A DNA stretch of 59,141 bases from an uncultured bacterium (GCA_949296245.1 CASFNW010000023.1:1-59141); one strand, 5' to 3'; shown: positions 8,010 to 17,204, counted from the first letter of the stretch. A program made the numbers and translations. The notes: generated by a model from the sequence alone, not told the origin.

Positions 8010-9008
8010 TTGTATAGTTTATTATCAGTACTAATACTTTTGCTCTGTGCTTTATTGGCTGCACAGATTTATTTGTTTGTAAAATACCGAAAAATAAAAA
8101 AAATACATTTCAGAAACATAAAGCTTTTAAGAAGTCTTACAAAAACCATTAATTCAGTGAGATATGGCAATTTGTATGAAAGAGTTAATGATGAAATTTC
8201 CGAAATTTTCCCAAATCTTGCACAAAGCGTAAACTCAATGATAGAGTCCATTGTTGACAGAGAAGATATGATAAAAGAATATCAAAATGACCTCAGCAAA
8301 AAAATTAATGTGCTAAAAGAAGTTGAAGAACTAAAAGAAGACTTTGTTGCAACATTGACACATGACTTGAAAGTACCGATTCTTGCAGAAAAAAACATGC
8401 TGAATTTCTTGCTGGACAAAAGATTTGGAGAGCTTAACGAAAAACAGACAGAAGCACTTTTACATCTGAAAAACTCTAACAAAGAACTTGTTGAACTTGT
8501 TGAAATTATTCTTGAGACTTATAAACTAAACGAAACAAAAATAGAGTTAAACCTTGAAGAAACAAATGTAAACAGCCTCATTGAAGAGACTATAGAAGAA
8601 ATGAGACCTATAGCCGATACTGATGCCATACAAATAAAATACTGGACAGAATTTGACAGAAAGATAAAACTGGATAAATTTTACATGAAAAGAGTTTTAA
8701 AAAACCTTATCCTAAATGCAATATCTTTCAGCACTCCTTCTTCTGTTGTTGATGTTGCACTTTGTAATGACGACAAAAACATATACATAAAAATTACAAA
8801 CTACGGCAAAGGAATTAAAAAAGAAGAGTTGAAACACATTTTTGACAAGTATTACACTACTGCAAAAAAATTTCGTAAAGTAGGAACAGGACTGGGGCTT
8901 TATCTTTCAAACAAAATTATACAGGCACACAAAGGCAGAATTTTTGTCGAATCAGAATCTGACAAAAAGGAATATACAACTTTTATAACAGAACTGGCTA
9001 TAAATTAA
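8010..9008 (+). CDS. Membrane-anchored sensor histidine kinase
   Basis: This 332-residue protein has one N-terminal membrane segment (about residues 3-24) and a coiled linker. The H-box has His118 in DFVATLTHDLKVP, followed by an N-box (LKNLILNAISF) and glycine boxes (GKGIKKEEL, GTGLGLYLS). The TTG start at 8010 has ACAGGA about ten bases upstream and lies 14 bases after the sigma gene. No extracellular sensor domain and no response regulator gene is nearby, so signal and partner are unknown. Its 3' end overlaps that of the convergent sdaAA by four bases. Confidence 0.9.
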   Translation: MYSLLSVLILLLCALLAAQIYLFVKYRKIKKIHFRNIKLLRSLTKTINSVRYGNLYERVNDEISEIFPNLAQSVNSMIESIVDREDMIKEYQNDLSKKINVLKEVEELKEDFVATLTHDLKVPILAEKNMLNFLLDKRFGELNEKQTEALLHLKNSNKELVELVEIILETYKLNETKIELNLEETNVNSLIEETIEEMRPIADTDAIQIKYWTEFDRKIKLDKFYMKRVLKNLILNAISFSTPSSVVDVALCNDDKNIYIKITNYGKGIKKEELKHIFDKYYTTAKKFRKVGTGLGLYLSNKIIQAHKGRIFVESESDKKEYTTFITELAIN

Positions 9009-9895
9009 TCCTGCTGCCATTTTTTTGCAAGTTCCTCTGTTATTTGAATACCCGAAGGTGTAACAGCAAGTCCTGCTTCGGAACTTTCTTTCAGTTTAGG
9101 TGACATCATTTCTCCGACCTGTTTCATTGCATCAACAATCTCATCTACTGGTATAACGGATTTTATACCGGCAAGAGCAAGTTCAGCACCCGTCACTGCA
9201 TAAATAGAAAGAAATGCATTTCGTTTTACACAAGGGATTTCAACAAGCCCTGCAACAGGGTCACACACAAGCCCCATAATATTTTTGAGTGTAAGTGCTG
9301 CAGCATTAAGTATTTGCTCATTTGTTCCTTCACACATTTCCACAAGTCCTGCTGCTGCCATTGCTGCAGCAACACCGCATTCACTCTGACAGCCTGCAAC
9401 TGCTCCTGCCAGAGCAAGTTTTTCAGAGACAATTTCTCCTATGAGACCTGCTGTAATTAGTGCATTTATCTGCTCTTCTTCATCAAGATTCAACGACTCT
9501 GCCATAGCAATTATTACAGCCGGTACAATGCCGCATGAGCCTGCTGTCGGACAGGCTGCAATTTTACCCATTCTTGCATTTTGCTCTATTGTTGCCAGTG
9601 AATAGGTAAGAACTTTTTGATAAGTTTTTGAAAAGAGAGATTTTCCGCTTTTGTATTTTTCAACAAGTTTAGCACAATTATCACCGCTCAAACCGCTTGA
9701 AGATTTTTCTGCAGATATAAGCCCCTGTTTAATTGCCTCTTTCATAGCGTCAAGGATATTTTTCACCCTGTCTCTAATTTCTTCCTGCGCAATTTCCAAA
9801 GAATCCGCTTCAAATTTCTGGCTGATTTCATAAAGTTTTTTATTTTCTGTTTCGGCTAATTCCAAAATATCTTTAAATGTATCCGGTTTTATCAT
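9005..9895 (-). CDS. sdaAA: L-serine dehydratase, iron-sulfur type, alpha subunit
   Basis: This 296-residue subunit has the conserved cysteines expected to hold the [4Fe-4S] cluster (CPTAGSCGI, CQSECG, CDPVAGL and EIPC). The enzyme deaminates L-serine to pyruvate and ammonia. The start overlaps the end of the beta-subunit gene by four bases, the usual coupling for the split, Bacillus-like form. The gene is convergent with the kinase gene, without an obvious terminator between them. Confidence 0.95.
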   Translation of the reverse strand: MIKPDTFKDILELAETENKKLYEISQKFEADSLEIAQEEIRDRVKNILDAMKEAIKQGLISAEKSSSGLSGDNCAKLVEKYKSGKSLFSKTYQKVLTYSLATIEQNARMGKIAACPTAGSCGIVPAVIIAMAESLNLDEEEQINALITAGLIGEIVSEKLALAGAVAGCQSECGVAAAMAAAGLVEMCEGTNEQILNAAALTLKNIMGLVCDPVAGLVEIPCVKRNAFLSIYAVTGAELALAGIKSVIPVDEIVDAMKQVGEMMSPKLKESSEAGLAVTPSGIQITEELAKKWQQD

Positions 9896-10569
9896 TTTTT
9901 TAACATCTCTATATTTCTGATTAAGTATACCTCTTCTATTTCCTTAAGTTTGTCTAATATTTCATTAGAAATAACACCGTCAAGACAAATTCCCATAGAT
10001 GCTTCCTGGCCTTTTGCGTTTCTGTCGCAGTGCATAGTGGCAATATTAAGGTTTGCTGATTGAATCAGTGCTGTTACTTTATATATCATTCCGGGTTTGT
10101 CCTTATATATCAACACAAGTGTGTCATAATCACCGTTAATATTAAAACTGTAACCGTTAATTTTTGTAATTACCACTTCTCCGGCACCTTTTGATATAGC
10201 GCTGATTTCCATTTTCTGTACATTCTTTCCCTCAAGAAGTATGTCAACAGAATTGGGATGTTTGTCGTAGCTTTCCAAATATTCAAAACTGTAATCAACA
10301 TTTAATTTTTTTGCGATATCAAATGCTTTTTTGATAGATTCGTCATCAACATCCATGCCGAGAACTCCGCCGAGAAGCCCCTTGTCCGTGCCATGTCCTT
10401 TGCCTGTTTTAGCAAAAGAATTATACAGTTTAAAACATACTTTTTGCGGGATTTCACCAAAAATTTTGCCTGACAGAAGTCCGATTCTCACGGCTCCTGC
10501 AGTGTGAGAACTGGACGGTCCTATCATGACCGGTCCTATTACGTCAAAAAGTGTTTTTACTTTTTTCAT
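9892..10569 (-). CDS. sdaAB: L-serine dehydratase, iron-sulfur type, beta subunit
   Basis: This 225-residue subunit begins with FDVIGPVMIGPSSSHTAGA, typical of the beta chain, and ends with an ACT domain (about residues 148-220, starting LVLIYKDKPGMIYKVTALI). The ACT domain probably senses serine. GGAG lies six bases before the ATG. Together with SdaAA it forms the serine-degrading enzyme. The upstream 383 bases are shared with the divergent trpS. Confidence 0.95.
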   Translation of the reverse strand: MKKVKTLFDVIGPVMIGPSSSHTAGAVRIGLLSGKIFGEIPQKVCFKLYNSFAKTGKGHGTDKGLLGGVLGMDVDDESIKKAFDIAKKLNVDYSFEYLESYDKHPNSVDILLEGKNVQKMEISAISKGAGEVVITKINGYSFNINGDYDTLVLIYKDKPGMIYKVTALIQSANLNIATMHCDRNAKGQEASMGICLDGVISNEILDKLKEIEEVYLIRNIEMLKK

Positions 10570-10952
10570 TGCCGCTCCAATTTTTTATTATGTCACAGCC
10601 GGCTTGTTTGTAAGACGATTTTCGGTTGTTTTCTGCGCAAGCTCCGGCAAATCTATTTTAGCTGTAAAATCTTACTATAACACAATTTTTGTTCCTTGAA
10701 AATAAACAATACAGGTAAAATGCAGAAATAAATTCAGGATTATATATGTTACGTAATTCAATGACTGATTTAATATATTGATAATATGTATTACATGACA
10801 TATACAATTTTGAGTATGAAATTATTTTGACCTATATACGCTGCTTTACTTTTTTAGAATATTCTATAAAAATGCTATATAAGCTCAGTTTCTTTCATGT
10901 GGTTTTTCATATATGACTGTTATATAATTGCCATGGACTTATAAGAAAGGAT
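10570..10952. other. Intergenic region between sdaAB and trpS
   Basis: This AT-rich divergent promoter region carries an inverted copy of the 25-base intergenic motif at 10741-10764, and a weaker match in direct orientation at about 10787-10807. A TATAAT near 10923 may serve trpS. I see no RNA gene or small open frame with a ribosome binding site. Confidence 0.5.
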
Positions 10953-10958
10953 ATGTGT

Positions 10959-11999
10959 ATGGCTGAAAATCAATCCGCAGCAAAAATTAAAAAAGGTCTT
11001 ATTGTCACAGGAATGAGACCCACAGGTAAGCTTCATCTTGGACACTATATCGGTGTTTTAAAAAATATGGTGAAACTGCAGGATGAATACGAATGTTTCT
11101 TTTTTGTTGCAGATTGGCATGCATTGACTACAAAATTTGACAGCACTCAGGATTTGGTTGACAACACTAATGATATTGTACTTGACTGGTTGGCTGCCGG
11201 TATAGACCCTGAAAAATGCAGTATATATATCCAGTCTCATTTACCTCAGACAGCGGAGCTTCATGTATATCTCAGTATGATTACCCCGCAAAACTGGGTG
11301 GAAAGAGACCCTACTTTAAAAGATTTGGTAAAAATGATAAAAACTCCCGACGGTGACTCAAAACCAAATGTCTCTTACGGTTTTTTGGGATATCCGGTTT
11401 TGATGTCGGCTGATATTCTGACTTTTAATGTTGATTATGTGCCTGTAGGGATTGATCAGGTTGCGCATATAGAAATTACAAGGGATATTGCAAGAAGATT
11501 TAATAATATCTACAAAACAGAACTCTTTAAAGAAGCAAAACCGCTTCTTACCAACATACCTATGCTAAAAGGTGTGGACGGGCAAAAAATGGGCAAATCT
11601 TTCCATAACGATATAAAAATATCTGATGATGATGAAACCACAACAAAAACTATTATGAAATCAATCACGGACAGAAGCCGTGCAAGAAAAGATGACCCCG
11701 GTCATCCCGACAAATGCGAAGTAGCTTTTGAATACTGGAAAGCATTTGCTCCTGAAGAAAAAATCAAACAGATACAGCAAGAATGTATTGCAGGCAAACG
11801 CGGATGTGCTGACTGCAAACGTGAACTTGCTGCTTTGATAAATGAATATCTCCGTCCGATAAGAGAACGCAGAAAATATTATGAACAGCACCCCGAACTT
11901 GTTAAAGAAATAATCAGGCAGGGTGACGAAAAAGCAAGGACAAAAGCAGAAGAAGTACTTAAACAGGTAAGAAAAACAGTGGGAATGTATCAGGGATAA
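10959..11999 (+). CDS. trpS: Tryptophan-tRNA ligase
   Basis: The class I synthetase motifs are clear: HLGH in GKLHLGHYIG at residues 26-29 and KMGKS in GQKMGKSFHN. The protein charges tRNA-Trp. An ATG at 10953 is in frame, but AGAAAGG ends only two bases before it. The ATG at 10959 has eight-base spacing and gives MAENQS (346 residues), so I prefer it. coaBC follows closely, suggesting an operon of trpS, coaBC, the Nif3-like gene and a secreted protein gene. Confidence 0.96.
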   Translation: MAENQSAAKIKKGLIVTGMRPTGKLHLGHYIGVLKNMVKLQDEYECFFFVADWHALTTKFDSTQDLVDNTNDIVLDWLAAGIDPEKCSIYIQSHLPQTAELHVYLSMITPQNWVERDPTLKDLVKMIKTPDGDSKPNVSYGFLGYPVLMSADILTFNVDYVPVGIDQVAHIEITRDIARRFNNIYKTELFKEAKPLLTNIPMLKGVDGQKMGKSFHNDIKISDDDETTTKTIMKSITDRSRARKDDPGHPDKCEVAFEYWKAFAPEEKIKQIQQECIAGKRGCADCKRELAALINEYLRPIRERRKYYEQHPELVKEIIRQGDEKARTKAEEVLKQVRKTVGMYQG

Positions 12000-12028
12000 T
12001 CCGTTAAAATCCGGCAGGAATGGTATTA

Positions 12029-13231
12029 ATGAACATTACAGGCAAGAACATATTAATAGGGATAACAGGCGGTATTGCAGCATACAAGATATGCGGGCTT
12101 GTTCGTATGTTCAAAAAACAGGGCGCAAATGTTAAAACTGTTTTAACAAAACATGCACTGGAATTTGTTACCCCTCTTACACTGAAGACACTGTCTCAGG
12201 AGCCGGTTTATGTAAATCAGTTTGACTACGAGGACAAAAAACCGGAACACATTGCGCTCTGCGACTGGGCGGATGTGTTTTTGATTGCACCTGCAAGTGC
12301 TAATACAATAGGCAAAATAGCAAACGGAATCTGTGACAATCTTTTGACTTCTTTAGCATGCGCTTTTCAAAAACAAATAATTTTTGCACCTGCAATGAAC
12401 ACCGGCATGTGGAACAACAAAGCCGTTCAAAAAAATATAGAAGCCTTAAAAACTTACGGTTCTGTTTTTATAGAACCAGAAGAAGGCTATCTTGCCTGCG
12501 GAACAAACGGACAGGGCAGACTCGCTGATTTAAATAAGATTTTTGATACTGTGTGTAATATATTAAATAACTCAAACTTATTTTTGAAAGGTAAAAAGGT
12601 TATAATTACAGCAGGAGGAACAAAAGAAAATATTGACCCTGTCAGATATATAGGCAATTACAGCTCCGGTAAAATGGGTTTTGCTCTTGCAAAAAAAGCT
12701 GCAGAAGCAGGAGCACAGACAGTGCTTATTACAAGTGTTGTGCTTGCAGAAAAGATTGCAGGAGAAATAATAAATGTAACTTCTGCAAAAGAAATGTTTG
12801 ATGCAGTAAAAAATGAGTTTAAAAATGCGGATATTCTTATCATGGCAGCTGCAGTAGCGGATTATCGTCCTGAAAACACTTCGGATTTAAAAATAAAAAA
12901 AGAAGATGCCGGTGAATTTACAATAAAGCTTGTAAAAAATCCGGACATACTGTTTGAAATGTGTAAAATAAAAAATCAAAACCAGACTGTAGTAGGTTTT
13001 TGTGCTGAAAGTAACGACTTAATCGAAAACGCAAAGAAAAAGATTGCAAAAAAAGGCTGCGATTACCTTGTTGCAAATGATATTTCCCGAAAAGACACAG
13101 GGTTTTCAAGCGAATATAATGAAGTTTATGTACTTGATAAAGATTTGAATATTACAAAATTAGAAAAAAATACTAAAGATAATATTGCACAAAAGATATT
13201 GGAGCATATATGGCAAGAACAAGTGAAATAA
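12029..13231 (+). CDS. coaBC: Coenzyme A biosynthesis bifunctional protein CoaBC
   Basis: The N-terminal flavin decarboxylase (CoaC) has GITGGIAAYK, the conserved His in the PEHIALCDWAD segment, PASANTIGKIANG and PAMNTGMW. The C-terminal ligase (CoaB) starts near residue 185 with ITAGGTKENIDPVR and GNYSSGKMG. It joins cysteine to phosphopantothenate and then decarboxylates the product. An ATG at 12020 is only one base from AGGA, whereas 12029 has nine-base spacing and gives MNITGKN, the expected family start. The 3' end overlaps the next gene by 22 bases. Confidence 0.95.
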   Translation: MNITGKNILIGITGGIAAYKICGLVRMFKKQGANVKTVLTKHALEFVTPLTLKTLSQEPVYVNQFDYEDKKPEHIALCDWADVFLIAPASANTIGKIANGICDNLLTSLACAFQKQIIFAPAMNTGMWNNKAVQKNIEALKTYGSVFIEPEEGYLACGTNGQGRLADLNKIFDTVCNILNNSNLFLKGKKVIITAGGTKENIDPVRYIGNYSSGKMGFALAKKAAEAGAQTVLITSVVLAEKIAGEIINVTSAKEMFDAVKNEFKNADILIMAAAVADYRPENTSDLKIKKEDAGEFTIKLVKNPDILFEMCKIKNQNQTVVGFCAESNDLIENAKKKIAKKGCDYLVANDISRKDTGFSSEYNEVYVLDKDLNITKLEKNTKDNIAQKILEHIWQEQVK

Positions 13232-13953
13232 TAAAAATTCTGGAGGATTATGCACCGCCCGAGCTCGCAGAAAGCTGGGATAATTCCGGCTGGCAGGTAT
13301 TTTTCGGCAATGATAATACCACAAAAGTTTTAATATGCCTCTCTGTTACCGATGAAGTCATAAATCAGGCAGTGGAACTAGGGTGCAACCTTATTGTCTC
13401 CCATCATCCTGTTATATTTAAGCCGATTAAAGTCATTAAAGATTCAAAGCTTATAAAAGCAGTCCAAAGAGGTATTCAGATATATTCACTTCACACAAAC
13501 TGTGACAAAACAAACAACGGAACGAGCGATTTAATAGCACAAAAACTTAATCTAAAAAAAACAGCCGTTTTGAATGATTTTGTGAGAGTCGGGCTTGCTC
13601 CTCATGAAATGGGTCTTGGAGAGCTAATTTCTTACGTAAAGCTTGCTTTTAACGTTGAGAGAGTAAAGCTTATAAATAATGCTAACAAAACAAGAATTAA
13701 AACAATAGCAGTGTGTGCGGGCGCCGGTGCTGATTTTATACAGGAAGTTGAAAAATACAATATTGACGCTTATATCACATCAGAAGTAAAATATCATGAC
13801 GCACTTGATTCCAGACGGGCTGCTGTTTTGGACATAGGTCATTTTGAATCGGAAAAACCTTTTGTGGAAGAAATAAAATACATTCTCGAAAGCAGTAAAA
13901 AAAGAATAGAGGTTGTTGTTGCAAAAGAAAAAACGGCATGGGAATACGTTTAG
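13210..13953 (+). CDS. Nif3/YqfO-like dinuclear metal protein
   Basis: The 247-residue protein has the Nif3 family metal ligands: VSHHP near residue 65, HTNCD near 97 and GHFESE near the C-terminus. WDNSGWQV near the N-terminus is also typical. Some databases call this family GTP cyclohydrolase 1 type 2, but its cellular role is unsettled. The protein is the short form, without the PII-like insertion of B. subtilis YqfO. It starts inside the end of coaBC, and translation is probably coupled. Confidence 0.9.
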   Translation: MARTSEIIKILEDYAPPELAESWDNSGWQVFFGNDNTTKVLICLSVTDEVINQAVELGCNLIVSHHPVIFKPIKVIKDSKLIKAVQRGIQIYSLHTNCDKTNNGTSDLIAQKLNLKKTAVLNDFVRVGLAPHEMGLGELISYVKLAFNVERVKLINNANKTRIKTIAVCAGAGADFIQEVEKYNIDAYITSEVKYHDALDSRRAAVLDIGHFESEKPFVEEIKYILESSKKRIEVVVAKEKTAWEYV

Positions 13954-14515
13954 GATAAAAATATTCATTGTCTTTTTTTTACTGATGAATATTCTTTCTC
14001 CTGCTGCAAATGCTTACCAGACAGCACTTATTACATATCCTGATTACAACAAGAACTGGAAACAGATATATTTTGGCAAACAGTATGATGAAACCATATC
14101 CCAGTGGATTCCGTCGTATTCATATCAAAACGACTGGACAGAATCAGTGGTATTCCACGCATATAATTGGGCAAAAGGTAATAACTGCTACAAATTTATG
14201 TCGAACCTGCTTGCAAGTGTTAGCTCGCAAAATAAAACAATGCGAAGCACAATTATAAAAGCCCGTCCCGAGGATTCAGTTGCAATCTGGTGTGTGGACA
14301 AAAATAAAGTTATGCCTGCCCAGTGTGAAATTTTAAGAGTAACATCAGCTTATGAAGGTATTGTATCTATTCATTACATAAATAAAAATCCAAAATATTT
14401 TCTTCAATACCAGCAAAAAGACTGGCTGAATATAATAAGAAATGTGCGTATATACTACAGCTATTTTCGCTGGGACAGGGTAACGGGCAAAGAAACCTCT
14501 GTTCAGCTTCAATAG
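13913..14515 (+). CDS. Secreted protein of unknown function
   Basis: The protein of about 200 residues begins with a basic stretch and a hydrophobic segment (IKIFIVFFLLMNILSPAANA), a good signal peptide with a likely cut after ANA. The mature part is rich in Tyr and Trp and has two cysteines that could pair (CYKF and CVDK regions) plus a third (CEIL). I recognise no domain. The start is one of several TTG codons at 13913-13921, with GAGG just upstream, overlapping the Nif3-like gene. Operon position gives no functional clue. Confidence 0.75.
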   Translation: MLLQKKKRHGNTFRIKIFIVFFLLMNILSPAANAYQTALITYPDYNKNWKQIYFGKQYDETISQWIPSYSYQNDWTESVVFHAYNWAKGNNCYKFMSNLLASVSSQNKTMRSTIIKARPEDSVAIWCVDKNKVMPAQCEILRVTSAYEGIVSIHYINKNPKYFLQYQQKDWLNIIRNVRIYYSYFRWDRVTGKETSVQLQ

Positions 14516-14636
14516 TTAGATATTTATTATCAATCTATATAATTTCGATGCCATAGCTGCACAATTGCAGAGCTATTGGCTTTGAACAAAAAAGTTATTA
14601 TTTTAGAAAAGTTAACAGCTAAAAAAGCTCTAAAAC

Positions 14637-14792
14637 TTATACTGCAGCGAAAGTAATTGCATATAATACAACAATGGCAACAGCACTGAGCATTATCCAG
14701 CCGTTTATTACCGGATGCTGATTTGCAAATACATCAACTATGGTAAATTTTCTTTCATTAAAATCTGAAAAATCTGCTGAATTTGTTTTCAT
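14637..14792 (-). CDS. Small single-span membrane protein (51 residues)
   Basis: This short frame begins MKTNSADFSDFNERK and ends in a clean hydrophobic span (GWIMLSAVAIVVLYAITFA), with the stop directly after. The middle segment DVFANQHPVINGW is distinctive, and the composition looks like a real protein rather than a chance frame. The ribosome binding site is weak. I do not recognise the family with certainty. An imperfect hairpin at about 14551-14580 lies downstream. Confidence 0.6.
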   Translation of the reverse strand: MKTNSADFSDFNERKFTIVDVFANQHPVINGWIMLSAVAIVVLYAITFAAV

Positions 14793-14937
14793 AATAAATA
14801 CCGTTTTCTTGTTAAATAAACATTTATTAATAGTCTACACTTTGATTTTATCGTTTTTGATATAATTTTCATCAACTGTTTGAGGGAAAATTTTAAATTT
14901 TTTGAAATTTATGTATTGATAATATTCATTATGCAGC

Positions 14938-15566
14938 GGATTTTGCGCAGAGTGAGTGCAGAGCCCGTAACTCGAAGAAACGCCGAAAAAGTGAGCGGAT
15001 ATTTTGTGAAAACAAAATAAAGCGAACGGCTTGAAGGCGTGAAGCAATAATCCAAGAGCGGATTTTCATTTTAGAAAAAATTTCGAAACGGAATACTAAA
15101 CCTTACGAACGCCAATAATCTAAGAGGCGGATTTTGAGCGGGCACGGAGTCGAGGCTTAAAAGCCGAGCGAGTGCCCATGTGAGTAAGGTTATTGAAGTG
15201 AAGAAATTTTAGAAAAAATTCTGATGGTGAAACCCGAAGGATTTAAAGATTCTTCGGCTGACGCCTCAGAATGACGGATTATTTTATGACATGTCTGATG
15301 TGTCATCCTGAGAACAAAGCTCGAAGGATCTTAAAGCAAAGAAAGAAAAGATCACTGGTACAAAAGAGCTTTTAGAGCCTTTGTTCGAAAATTTCTCAGC
15401 ACAAGACTGAGTAAATTTTTCCCAAATGCTAAAAAGCTCTAGTGGAATCAGACGGGCACACCGTGGGCGGCAATACCGAACCCAGTGCCCTTGTGAGCCA
15501 AAACCACACTCTTCCCGAACGTCTGATTTCAAGACAGCCGGCGGCAACTGCGATACTAGATTAGAT
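14938..15566. repeat. Repeat mosaic upstream of the infC terminator
   Basis: The order is: a variant unit starting GCGGATTTTG (14938), part of block D (15060-15120), and a second block D with hairpin GGGCAC (15140-15145) and GTGCCC (15172-15177). Next are two ATTCTTCGG/CAGAATGAC hairpin blocks (15230-15330), an inverted copy of the TTGAAATC...GACGTTC block (about 15430-15535), and the end block ACTAGATTAGAT. The boundary sequence CAATAATCCAAGAG repeats between units, as if blocks had been joined at it. Confidence 0.75.
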
Positions 15567-15601
15567 AAATAAAAAACGGAGATTAACTCCGTTTTTTATT
15601 T
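15567..15601 (-). terminator. Bidirectional terminator after infC
   Basis: Fifteen-base arms (15567-15581 and 15587-15601) combine a CGGAG/CTCCG core with A and T runs on both sides, so it can work on either strand. It lies just after the infC stop. Confidence 0.85.
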
Positions 15602-15618
15602 ATCTATTTATTTTTTAT

Positions 15619-16152
15619 CTAATTTCCGGGAGCAAGAATAATTACAAGGTTTCTGCCTTCCATAGCGGGCTTTCTTTCAACATTTATAGGTTCATTTTCC
15701 AAATCCGTAAGGAATCTGTTTGCCAGATCAAATGCCAGCTCTGAATGCTGCATTTCGCGGCCTCTGAGCATAATAACAATTTTTACCTTGTCACCCTGAG
15801 AAATAAATTTTTTAATGTTTTTAATTCTTACATTATAATCGTGTACATCGATTTTATATCGGATTTTAATTTCTTTTACTTCTACGGTATGTTGTTTTTT
15901 CTTGGCTTCTTTAGCCTTTTTTTCCAACTCATATTTGTACTTGCCGTAGTTCATTATCTTAGCAACCGGCGGTTCCTGATTGGGAGAAACTACCACTAAA
16001 TCCAAATCTTTTTCATCAGCCATTCTTTGAGCTTCTGCTGTAGATATGACTCCATAATTTTCGCCTTCGCTGCCTATAAGTCTTACTTCTTTACATCTAA
16101 TATTTCTGTTGATTAAAGCAGCATCCTTACCGCCTGAAAAACCTTTGCTAAT
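15619..16152 (-). CDS. infC: Translation initiation factor IF-3 with an AUU start codon
   Basis: The frame extends well past the internal Met at 16023. The added residues (INRNIRCKEVRLIGSEGENYGVISTAEAQ) are the normal IF-3 N-domain start, and the rest matches IF-3 (NQEPPVAKIMNYGKYKYE, then the C-domain). No ATG, GTG or TTG lies in front. AAAGGAG ends seven bases before an ATT at 16152, giving 177 residues; a second ATT at 16155 is the alternative. E. coli infC also uses AUU so that IF-3 can repress its own translation. rpmI and rplT, the usual partners, are absent. Confidence 0.93.
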   Translation of the reverse strand: MSKGFSGGKDAALINRNIRCKEVRLIGSEGENYGVISTAEAQRMADEKDLDLVVVSPNQEPPVAKIMNYGKYKYELEKKAKEAKKKQHTVEVKEIKIRYKIDVHDYNVRIKNIKKFISQGDKVKIVIMLRGREMQHSELAFDLANRFLTDLENEPINVERKPAMEGRNLVIILAPGN

Positions 16153-16268
16153 AATTATTCTCCTTTATTACACTATTATTCGATTATCTATTGTAGTGTG
16201 CTAAACAGGAAAATGTCAACAAACATACGCAGTATAGACTATGTATAAGTATGTCAGGGAAAATACGC

Positions 16269-16550
16269 AAGTTTTATTATTAAAGATTCTTCGGTCACTT
16301 TGTTCCCTCAGAATGACGTATTTTTGTCATCCTGAGGGTGAAACCCGAAAGATCTTTTACTTTTAAATTCTTGCTAAAGGCAAGAACTCTTAGAGAAATT
16401 CACTAAATGTCAATTTTAGATAGAGACTCTGCCGAATAAAAGCAACTAAATGTTGCTTTTATGAGAGGTGCTAAGTCAAAAGCGAAGCTTTTGCGTGCCG
16501 TATAATAATTATGACATATTAAGCCGGCGGCATCTGCGACACTGGATTAG
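16269..16550. repeat. Mosaic repeat element, copy 2, plus hairpin block
   Basis: An ATTCTTCGG...CAGAATGAC hairpin block and its inverse lie at 16280-16365. From 16402 the element repeats copy 1 almost exactly: hairpin 1 (16438-16446 and 16452-16460), and hairpin 2 with a different stem, CAAAAGC (16477-16483) with GCTTTTG (16487-16493). The end block closes at 16550. It lies between the divergent infC and efp. Confidence 0.8.
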
Positions 16551-16646
16551 TTTATCCTTATAAATTGTTAACAAAAACGGTATTAGTATTTTTCTTATAT
16601 TATATTTTGTGTTAAGATTTTATACATCAGAAAATGAGGACAATTT

Positions 16647-17204
16647 ATGATATCAGTAAATGACTTAAAAACAGGTTTGACACTTGAACTGGATAACGGT
16701 TTATGGTCAGTTGTCGAATTTTTACACGTAAAACCGGGTAAAGGCGCAGCTTTTGTAAGAACAAAACTCAAAAATGTTGAAACAGGCAACGTTGTTGAAA
16801 AAACTTTCAGAGCCGGCGAAAAAGTTGCAAAAGCTACTCTTGATAAAAGAGAAATGCAATACCTTTACAAAGAAGGTGCTGACTATATTATGATGGATAC
16901 AGAAACCTATGAACAGCTTGCTGTTACGGAAGACCACATAGGCGACGGCGTAAAATATTTGAAAGAAAATATGAACGTCAATATCCTTCTTCACGATGGC
17001 AGAATCATTGGTCTGGATATGCCAAACCATGTTGAACTTGAAGTTGTTGATACACCTCCGTCAGAAAAGGGCAACACTGCTCAGGGCGGTACAAAACCAG
17101 CAACACTTGAAACAGGTGCTGTGGTTAATGTTCCGTTCTTTATTTCTAACGGTGATAAAATCCGTGTAGATACCAGAACTAATGAATATCTCGACAGGGT
17201 ATAA
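16647..17204 (+). CDS. efp: Elongation factor P
   Basis: The 185-residue EF-P has three beta domains and the conserved loop VKPGKGAAF, which places Lys32 at the tip where EF-P is modified in many bacteria. It rescues ribosomes stalled at proline runs. No modification enzyme gene is seen here. GAGGA lies upstream of the ATG. efp and accB are neighbours in many cyanobacteria and Firmicutes, but here a repeat block begins immediately after the efp stop and separates them by 206 bases. Confidence 0.96.
   Translation: MISVNDLKTGLTLELDNGLWSVVEFLHVKPGKGAAFVRTKLKNVETGNVVEKTFRAGEKVAKATLDKREMQYLYKEGADYIMMDTETYEQLAVTEDHIGDGVKYLKENMNVNILLHDGRIIGLDMPNHVELEVVDTPPSEKGNTAQGGTKPATLETGAVVNVPFFISNGDKIRVDTRTNEYLDRV

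Noticed and set aside
15284..15547. Minus-strand frame of 87 codons
   Set aside because: It is composed of repeat blocks shared with other spacers, with no ribosome site.
14938..15566. CRISPR array
   Set aside because: The repeats are of different types and unequal spacing with shared inner sequence; there are no regular repeat-spacer units and no cas genes.
16521..16550. Integron attC site in the repeat end block
   Set aside because: The end block lacks the inverse core and core GTTRRRY pattern, and no integrase or cassette genes are near.
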